Position numbers and translations under genes: made by a program. The notes below the pieces were generated by a model. That model made no database searches. It worked only from the letters and a program-made list of their open reading frames with translations, and was not told the origin of the DNA. Of a stretch of DNA of 64,000 bases, positions 56,353-64,000 are shown one piece after another (position 1 is the stretch's first letter; every line of letters begins with the position of its first letter). Source of the stretch: Neoceratodus forsteri (Eukaryota; Chordata; Ceratodontiformes; Ceratodontidae); contig CM057454.1 in NCBI GenBank assembly GCA_016271365.2, positions 700,863,501 through 700,927,500 on the forward strand, read 5' to 3'.

Positions 56353-57695
56353 ACTGAGAATACTTTAAAATGTTGGCAGAAACTGTTGGATTTTAAAGGG
56401 TTCCAGAGGCCTAGACCTTTGTTGATTTCTTTCCATATCATCAGTCTTTCTCTCCTGCCAAGTTAAATAATGGATTTTGCATTGAGAGCGATTGGGTGTA
56501 TTCCTCATTCTTCATTTTCTTAAAGATGGCTCCTTTAGAACATTTGAAGACTTATGTAGCCTTATAATTTGTTTCCCCAAGATCAGTTTAGATATTTGCA
56601 AGCTCTCGATTTTCTCAAAATGTTCTCTTGATAAACCCTGATAAAGGCCTGTGGCTTTCCATGGGTTAACCTTTTGAAGAATGTATTGGAAGGTACATTT
56701 TCCTGAAACATATGATTTCACATACATACAAGGCATTACTCGCCTTTGTTGGAACCTCAGTTCAGAGGGCAAAACCTCTTGGGAAGCCTACTTATGCTTG
56801 ACTATTTCAGATACACTATGGGAGTTCCATTTGAAGGGATACATTTACCTATTAATTCTCATATCTGGAAAAATTCTCTTCAAAAATGGCCATCCATTTC
56901 TTTAGAACTCCAGCTACACAAGTGAAATATGGTGCAGAGAAGGGAGCAATGTGCTGGAGAGGATGTGACTTCTCCCTGCTATGCATGGCCATATTTTGGG
57001 AGTTGTGTAATTTTTCTGCCTTTTATCACAGCTCTTCAGAATGACCTGACAGAGACTTTTGCAGTCCCAATAGTCCTGACTGTGCAATAGTTTTTGCTCT
57101 CCTTTTGCCTGGATACTTTAAGAGATTGGGCCTCTTGTTCTCTATTACATGTTGGATTATTAGCTGCCAAAAGGCTATTTCTAAAGGTGGCTCACAGTGC
57201 CCCCAACTATTTGGGACTGGCAAGATCTTATGGTGAAAATCCACACTATGGAGATGCTTACAACATTGGCCCATTGTAAGAAAGACCAACTTGAATTACA
57301 TTGGTGTAGATGGATTCTTTATATGGAATACACTGACCAGAATTTGTTCCTTAGAATTAGGGACACTAGTTTGTTTGTTTTGTTTTGTTTTACTTTTAGG
57401 TGAGCGGTGGCCACTTTCTTTTTAGTTGCAACTCTATGTAACCCTTGTTTTGATGATGCATCTGAGATTTACCTTACTCTGAGTTTTGTTTTGTTAATAC
57501 TGTATGATATATATTCTTAGGACAACCTGATTCTTTTGACTTCATATGATTGACTGATGTATTCATTAGTATCCATACTTTTTATGTTTTGTCTTGTACT
57601 TTCACCTGTGTCTTATACTTTGAATTTGTTCCACTCCTATTTTCTTTGTCTGTCTTATTGCATTAATATTGGAATAAATAAAGAGTTTAAAAAAA

Positions 57696-58379
57696 GAAAG
57701 CAGCATGGGGAGAAAATATCCTTTTCACCAAAGATAAAATCTTCTGAGCATGTTAATTTGACCACCAGCCAGAACCAAAGTGCTTAAGCAGTAAATAAGT
57801 AAGCTGCAGATATTTAAAACAGCCCTTACTGCCAAATTTCAGAAAATCTAAAAGGACACTGTTAGAGGTAAGATGGTCAACCAACTGAATATCATTGTAA
57901 GGCCAAAAGAAAGGTAACACCCTAACCTGCCACTCTGAAATTTATATTACCTACAATAGGCTGTGAGCTATTTCTTACAAGGTTCAGTTGAAGTAATGTA
58001 CACAGTTGCTGGTGGACTTGCACCGAGACAGCTATAGGGGCATCCCAGAGCAGGGGTGATATTGTTGGGGTAGCAAAGAAATAATATTAATATTCAGCTG
58101 TTTACACAAAATAGCAATCAACAAGAGGAAGCCAGCTACATGAAACTCCACCGTGCCACGATGTAAGTGTAATCTGATCCAAAGTGCAAGGATTCTGGCC
58201 AATTCTCACCAACCAAAAAAGACCATATACAGTAGGTCACATTAAAATACATTAATTGCAATGCTACTAAAACTAATTGCAGACACAGCACCCAGCAACC
58301 GATGTTTCACATCATACTTATGCTTTTCAAGGTGTTCACACAAAATAACCTCAATATCCAACCGAGTGGTATAAGTAAA
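57696..58379. other. Unassigned sequence
   Basis: No gene or element domain recognised between two L1 pieces. Confidence 0.4.
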
Positions 58380-59750
58380 GGGGTTTCCTCAAGAGAGTCC
58401 CGATACCATTGAAAATATTTACTGCTATGAACAGCCAAATAATACAAATAAAAATTAGGATGTCAAAGCCTCCCATAACTTTTGGGTTCTGTAGCTTATA
58501 AAATGCTTTCTGGTCACTTTACCATTCCAAATAAAGTGGGATATAACTCTATGAAACTTAGTAAACCATTCCTTAGGGAAGAACAGATTTAGCATGCTGA
58601 CTGGATATAAGACACTCATCAAGAGATTAATTTTACTACATTAACTCTAACCCAGAGAATAAATGGGAGATGAACCAATGAGCCAAGTCTTGTTTTATGT
58701 GTCTGAGCAACAAGTCCAGATTATACTGTATCATCTTTCCAGAAAAGTGCTTACATAAATGCCCAAATATTTAAGTTTGTCAGGCACTCACACCAGCCCG
58801 TCTGCCACATCAGCCTTGGTAGCCCAGACACTGAGTAGGATAACTTCAGTTTTATCAGTATTGAGCTTGTAATTAGAAATATCCCCAAAACTATGAATGA
58901 TATCCAGTAAGGACGGTACTGGAGTCTTAGGATGTGACAGATGCAATAGGATATCATCTACATATACAGACAATTTAAACTACCAGGACCTGGTTGCCAC
59001 ACCTGAACCTTCCTGTGATGCATTCATTTTCCTAATAAAGGTTCTAAAAGACTGAATAATAGCAGGGAAAGGGGTCAGCCATATCTCATACCCTCTGCAA
59101 AGTAACCAAATCAGATGATATCCCACTACAAAGTATTCTAGCTGTGGGTTTCACATAAAGAACTTTCACCATTTTAATGAATTCCTGTGGGATATGAAAT
59201 TTCTGTAAAAGCATAAATAAAATACTGCCATGAAACATGATCAAAGCTTTCCCAACATCCAGAGAAGCCAGCACAGCAGGGTTATAATCTTCCTGGACAC
59301 AGAGAAAATATGTCCTGCGTTTCTAAGATGGTCAGAGGAAAAGTCTTTCTGGGACAAAGTCCACCTGGTCATTACTAATCAAGGAACCCTAAACCTTATT
59401 GGGGCATATGACCAAAATCTTGGATAAAATGTTATAATCCAAGTTAATCAAGGAAATAAGTCTACAACTAGACAATCAAGATGGATCTTTACCAGGCTTC
59501 AAGAGAACCATACTAAGGGCCTCTGTTAAGGTTGTGTCTGAGGTCCATGAGAGTAAATATAATTAGAAGTCTCTAACAAAACTGGGGCCAACAAATCTTT
59601 AAACCTCTTATAAAAGTTGGGAGTATAGCCATCGTGGCACAGAGCCTTATCCAAGGATAGAGAATCAGTGGCATCCTCTGTTTCTTTCAGGGTAAGAGGG
59701 ATTTCAAAGAGATTGTTGAGCATTGCCTCTCAAACTAATAAACCACACCC
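58380..59750 (-). mobile_element. L1-type LINE, RT segment, minus strand
   Basis: The minus strand holds the RT fingers, palm and post-palm of an L1 ORF2 but neither a 3' end nor an endonuclease. It probably is a truncated or partly deleted copy. It ends near 58380 without a polyadenylation signal and near 59750 on the 5' side. Frames shift several times. Confidence 0.75.
58590..59725 (-). pseudogene. L1 reverse transcriptase relic
   Basis: In minus-strand order: IPLTLKETEDATDSL and YTPNFYKRFKDLLAPVLLE (59700-59600), MLASLDVGKALIMFHGS (59270-59225, first catalytic Asp region, with FDRV altered to LIMF), ARILCSGISSDLVTLQR (about 59140-59090), then SVYVDDILLHLSHPK (58970-58925, YVDD catalytic block). 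NYKLNTDKTEVILL follows, and RVNVVKLIS with SHFIWNGKVT (58650-58510) is the post-palm region. All L1-specific blocks occur in order. Confidence 0.85.
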
Positions 59751-60599
59751 ACCAACCCATGTAGTTTTGGGTCTCACATTGGGTTCTACCAACCCTCCTC
59801 CTCCCATCACCCAAGGGATACTACGTTGAATCCATTTTTTTTGAGTACCCACAGCAGTGACCAACCTCATTTTATCACTGGCCCATTCACAATGAATGAC
59901 TTGATGATGACATACTTGTAGTAACAACTTATTTGTCACTGTTATCAGCCAATCAGCTGTTACTAGTAGCACAGCATCACCAGTTCCTTCATTGTGAGTT
60001 AGCCTGTGATTAAGAGATGCTGGCTGCTGTTGCAGGGGATGGTTTCTTTTCTATAGTGTACTTGATTCAACTTAGTATCCTTTGGGTTATGAGTGAAGGG
60101 GTGGCTGTGTGCCAGTGGATGTGTGGGGTGGTGATTGTGAACTATTTATTTGAAGCGGAATGGGGTGACAAATTAGAATTCTGCTACCGTAGTGTGGAAT
60201 GTTATAATAATGTAATTAATTAGAAAGCGTTGCTGACAAACTGAGGGAGGAGGGAGGTGGGTGCTGCAGAGTTGGGGGTGGGGTAGTATGGTAATTCAGC
60301 TGGTGCTATGAAAGGGGTGTTACATATGGAGTATGTGGGTTGGGGCCATTTCCAAAGAAAGCAGCATTTTTTAATAAGAAGAACTTCAAGGCATGAAGAA
60401 ATGCCAAAGTCGGTAACTTTTTCCCCACTGTGCATAGTGTAATGCTCCTGAGTTTGCAGCAACTTCACTGGTGAAGTTATAACTCATAATACTATTACAC
60501 ATAACAATAGACATGTGGACAAGTTGTCAGATCACTGCTTACATGTGTATTATGGCATACTGGGCATCACTCAATCTATCCACATCTAAATCAACAACC
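59751..60599. other. Unassigned, probably 5' part of the hAT element or spacer
   Basis: No domain recognised. Short open frames at 59730-59972 and 60017-60223 have no motif. The hAT coding trace begins only at about 60640. Confidence 0.35.
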
Positions 60600-60639
60600 A
60601 AGTCCAAAACAGTCAGGCAACTTGCAATGTTGTGCATGT

Positions 60640-62090
60640 GCACTCTTTAAAAATTGCACAGTGGCACCTGACTTTGTTGCACTTCATAATGGCTCCAACA
60701 TTGTGTTGGCAATTGATCATGGAGTTACTCTAGGTTTGCCCTGCTTTGTGCAATCTTACGTCTCGTTGTGCAGGACTTTTTAAAAAGGAGAAAGTGATTG
60801 AGGCATGTGTCAACATCGCAAAACAATCTGTACACGCTTCAGTTGGTCCTTCAAAGCCAACGGGCAGTTAAGTGACTTTGAGACAAAGAATGGCCTTCCA
60901 TAGGCCACAGAGCATAGCCACAGGCTGCAACAAGAGGTACCAATATACTGGAACAACATCCTCTATATGCTGTAACCTTTGAATGAACTGTATATGGTGA
61001 TTAATGAGTTTCCTTACCAGAGAGAAAACACAGAAAATGTTGGCAGAAAAGGCATGATTGGCCACCAGTCTGCCCAGACATTCCCTGCCTATTCTGTCTC
61101 TGCAGATTCTACCTGGTCTCCATCTCCATTGACCTTCCCTCCTCAAAAGAGTGACCCATATGTATTATCACTTTTACCAGATGACATAACCTTAATGGAA
61201 AAAATAATTGAAATGCTAACTTCTTTTGAATGTGATACTCAGTTAATGCAAATGTAGCATGCATCAGTGTGGCAATCCCACTAGTTGCCATGCTGCAGGA
61301 TCAGGTGTCTGAAGTGATTGCACATTTTGATGAGTTCAGTAATGATGAGTAAGCAGTCAACTTGGCACAGAGAATACCTCACAAACTGAACTCTGATTGA
61401 GACTGAACTTTATATGTAGTTCTGAGGAATTCACCTTTGCCCCTTTATGGACCTACTCTATATTACAAATATGATGCTTCATCAGTTTTGCAAAATGGTA
61501 AATTGGACTTGAAGTTTTACAGGCATAAACTCACTCTAGAATTTGCCAATGTAAATGAAAAGCAGCAACAGGTGACGGAGAGGACTGGAAGGCTCAAACC
61601 CCTCCTCTATGCAAGCATCTGAGGTGGATGATGCATCTCCAGCACAACAAAGAGCAACATTATCAGCAGTGTCTAACATGTTCTAACTGAAATCCAGCTT
61701 TCATCCCTACCAGCAGCAAGTAACCTGTTTTGAAAAGCCTCTTCATTTCAGTATTATGGATGTGTAAAGACCAGCACACCATGCACTCTGGTGGATGAAT
61801 CCATTTGCAATGAAAGAATCATTACTGCATATAATGGGAAACACAGCAGAGCTATCAGTAGAGGCAAATCTTGAATTACTGGCATTGAAAAAATGAATGG
61901 CCTAGCTTGGCACATCTGGCCATTGCTTATCTGTCCTACCCTCCAGCCGTGATTATTAGAGCATGTCTTTAGTGCCACTGGGGTCATCATAACTGATCAG
62001 AGGACAAGACTGTTATCCAGAAATGTAGAGATCTTCACATTTATTAATATGAATGAGCAAATGCTGCTATTGAACAATACATTTTAGAAA
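60640..62090 (+). pseudogene. hAT (Ac/ZBED-like) transposase relic
   Basis: Plus-strand, frame-shifted. A CAxxxNLVVQDF-like catalytic block occurs at about 60740-60785. PIYWNNILYML (60939-60971) matches the PTRWNSxxxML block. PDDITLMEKIIEMLTSFE (61178-61235) is the helical block before the insertion domain. Near the end come LAIAYLSYP (about 61922-61950) and RLLSRNVEIFTFINMN (62008-62055), the C-terminal dimerisation block. The serine-glutamate-arginine-valine motif before it is damaged. The BED finger was not found. Many stops; inactive. Confidence 0.75.
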
Positions 62091-62689
62091 GTAAATGAGG
62101 ATAAGGTGCTGTCAGATTGTTCTTCTGACACCGATGATGGTGAAGAGGATGACACTGATGCAGGGTTTCTATATTAGATTCTTAGTAATTCTGCAAATAG
62201 TGTAATTTACACTGAGCTAAGAATCAGCACAAGCTGTCTCACAACAGCAACTAAGTACAGTAATGTCTGTTGATGTGTCCTCAACACTGTTACTCTAAAC
62301 TGCCCTTTTGCCTCCTTCAGTTGCCCTTTAAAGTGCTATCTAGGTCTGACTTCTGCTCCCACCACCTGTTGCTGCCAGACTGAAAATGCAACCTTCATCA
62401 TCCTTCTCCTCCAACAGTTGTCCTCAAAAGAACCATCCAGCTCTGTCTCATGCTTCCATGACTATTCATCATCTACTGTATTTACAAACTACCAGTGACC
62501 TGACTTTAGCCTTCACCCTAGTGCATTAGTCTACCTGTCAGTTAACAGTAGCAGAAGCCTCACTGAGCACCCTGCAGTGCTGAGATCACTTGAAACTACT
62601 ATAGACAATTATTTTGATGTTTCAGACTCACCAATGCTTTGCTTGCTTAGTTATTAATCACAGTCTCCTCTCCCTTGTTGCTTGACATC
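62091..62689. other. Unassigned 3' flank of the hAT relic
   Basis: An acidic short frame (SDCSSDTDDGEEDDTDAG) near 62110-62165 follows the transposase trace. Nothing else is recognised. Confidence 0.35.
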
Positions 62690-63762
62690 TGTGCTTTAGA
62701 CAAACACCCATATGTGTAGTCAAAAACATTTGGGAGACTTAAATCTGTATTTAAATAGGTACAAGATTTACTCTTCACTGCTGGAACACAGCAAAACAGA
62801 CACATATAGAGAAAGTGTGCACTCAGAAACATTTTGGAGAGTTAAATCTGATATCAAGACAGGTACAGAGATTCTCTCTGTGAGGCTGGGACATGGCAAA
62901 ACACATATAGAGACAGAATATGCATTCAGACAAATTCAGGAGACCTAAATCTGGTATTTAAACAGGTACTGGGATTTACTTTGTGCTGCTGGAAAATGGC
63001 AAAACACACATGGGCGAGTGTGTACAAATAAATCTGGAAACTTAAATCTAGTATTTCAACAGGTACAAAGATTTACCTTGCACTGCTGGAACATGGAAAA
63101 CCACATGTAGAGACTGGGAGAGTGTTGACTCAGATAAATTTAAGAGACTTAAATCTGGTATTTAAACAGGTACATAGATTTACTCTGCACTATGGGACAT
63201 GACAAACCCAGATAGAGAAAGAGTGAGTACTCAAACAAATTTAGGAGACTTAAATCTGGTATTCAAACAAGTACAGATATTCACGCTACTCCTCTGGCTG
63301 CAAAGCTGATTAGCACAGCAGCTACAGTATATAGAAATACACAACAGAGCAAAAGAGCAGTATGTAGTCAGAAACAATTGAGAACAAATCTGTGTTTAGA
63401 CAAGTATGGAGATTTACTCTGCACTACTGGAACACAATGAACCATATGTAGACTCTGAAGAAGTGTGGAGTCAGTACAATTTGGAAACAAATCTGGTATT
63501 CAAATAGTCATAGAGATTCACTCTAAACTGCTTTAACATAGTACAACAGAGAGAGAGAAAGAGAGTACTCAGATGAATTTAGGAGACTTAAATCTGGTAT
63601 TTAAATAAGTACAGATATTTGCTGTGTTGCTGGAACATGGCAAAACAAATGTATAGACTACAGAAAGGGTGGAGTCAGTCAGATGTGGGGCACTTAAATC
63701 TATTATTTAAACAGGTATGGAGATTCACTCTGTGCTACTTTGACATGGTGAAATACATAGGG
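62690..63762. repeat. Tandem array of about ten ~100-bp units
   Basis: The unit core ACTTAAATCTGGTATTTAAA followed by CAGGTACAGAGATT recurs near 62739, 62837, 62941, 63038, 63147, 63250, 63383, 63490, 63590 and 63692. It is followed by TTTACTCTGCACTGCTGGAA and CATGGCAAAACACA. One unit (63250-63383) is longer by about 35 bp. The array ends directly at the terminus of a GATATTC-family element. Confidence 0.85.
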
Positions 63763-63766
63763 GGCT

Positions 63767-64000
63767 AGATATTCAGAGCACTTGCGCAGGTGCAATAGAA
63801 CTGTGACTGCGCCAGCTGCAAAGATGCGCCATGTTCAAAGGGAGCACCAGCACAGCACAAAACCCATTGTGCCAATGTGCAACCATAATGCATGCAGCAC
63901 AAGTGCAGGTGCCATTCCATGAATAAGTGGGCGCAATGGCATATTCAACCGGAGAGCAGTGTGCAAATCAGGAGCAACCCTAGGATGCGCACGGCACACT
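63767..64000. mobile_element. Left end of a GATATTC-family element, cut by the window edge
   Basis: GGGCTAGATATTCAGAGCAC resembles the ends at 21190, 46283 and 53944. GC-rich interior with GCGCAGGTGC/TGCGCC words like those in the 54-55.5 kb copy. The right end lies outside the window. Confidence 0.6.

Larger units (their letters stand above)
53826..57695 (+). mobile_element. L1-type LINE 3' half, plus strand, split by two DNA elements
   Basis: Plus strand. GSSNYLGIYLTSNISKLY (53890-53943) is the post-palm YLGI block. It is cut by a palindromic element at TAT and resumes at 55585 as DYNYEP, then MNVLPKLLYFAQSLPFT (about 55688-55740). A second cut by an hAT-like MITE lies at 56037-56352. The C-terminal part LLAAKRLFLKVAHSAPN lies at about 57145-57195. 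The 3' end near 57672-57690 reads AATAAATAAAGAGTTTAAAA. Set apart from its insertions, it is a 5'-truncated L1 ORF2 of about 1.9 kb with stops. Confidence 0.8.

Noticed and set aside
62690..63762. CRISPR-like array
   Set aside because: The repeats are about 100 bp, diverged and contiguous without unique spacers, and the DNA is vertebrate-type.

Overview
This window looks like vertebrate intergenic DNA made almost entirely of decayed, nested transposable elements. I found no intact host gene, no rRNA, no functional tRNA and no CRISPR array. Every long open reading frame is either a fragment of a retroelement or transposase, or a by-product of low-complexity or tandem-repeat sequence. The mix of elements is CR1, L2/Rex-type and L1 LINEs, a MIR-like CORE-SINE, a Gmr1-type Ty3/gypsy element, an Ngaro-type tyrosine-recombinase retrotransposon with an SGNH hydrolase, TTAA-flanked T2-like MITEs and hAT relics. 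That suggests a non-mammalian vertebrate with a large genome. An amphibian such as a caecilian or salamander is my first guess, and a reptile or lobe-finned fish is possible. The clade assignment is inference from element content only.

Layout. Positions 1-2800 hold a minus-strand L2-like LINE. 4780-5850 is an L1 3' end. 6090-9490 is a 12-copy tandem array whose units carry a conserved hairpin. 10350-20245 is a plus-strand CR1, broken by a 942-bp TTAA-flanked DNA element (10939-11888) and by a 5.9-kb Gmr1-like LTR retrotransposon (14138-20015, TSD GGAC). 21190-21487 is a small MITE. 21560-26510 holds three CR1 pieces, with a tandem repeat (26515-27340) at the 5' end of the longest. 27528-27956 is a T2-like MITE and 28050-29855 a Rex/L2-type LINE. 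29892-32940 is a foldback element with a SINE in one arm, and that SINE itself contains a T2-like MITE.

33000-37510 is a CR1 with two clean insertions that have target-site duplications (11 bp and 9 bp). 38540-39310 is another Rex/L2-type LINE end. 39779-46056 is a complete Ngaro layout: A1 - ORFs - B1 - A2 - B2. 46283-48231 and 53944-55581 are related palindromic elements with GATATTCAA-type ends. 48232-52945 is mostly unassigned, apart from a SINE, a palindrome and an hAT MITE. 52946-59750 holds three L1 pieces, one of them split by a palindromic element and by an hAT-like MITE. 60600-62090 is an hAT transposase relic. 62690-63762 is a ~100-bp tandem array ending at another GATATTC element, which runs off the window.

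Nothing here acts as a host pathway. The sequence does record insertion order, because several host elements can be read through once the insertion and one copy of the target duplication are set aside. The most notable items are the integrase-before-RT order of the Gmr1-like element, the complete split direct repeats and SGNH domain of the Ngaro element, the GATATTC palindrome family with paired ATGCAAAT octamers, and the hairpin array with unit lengths in 24-bp steps.
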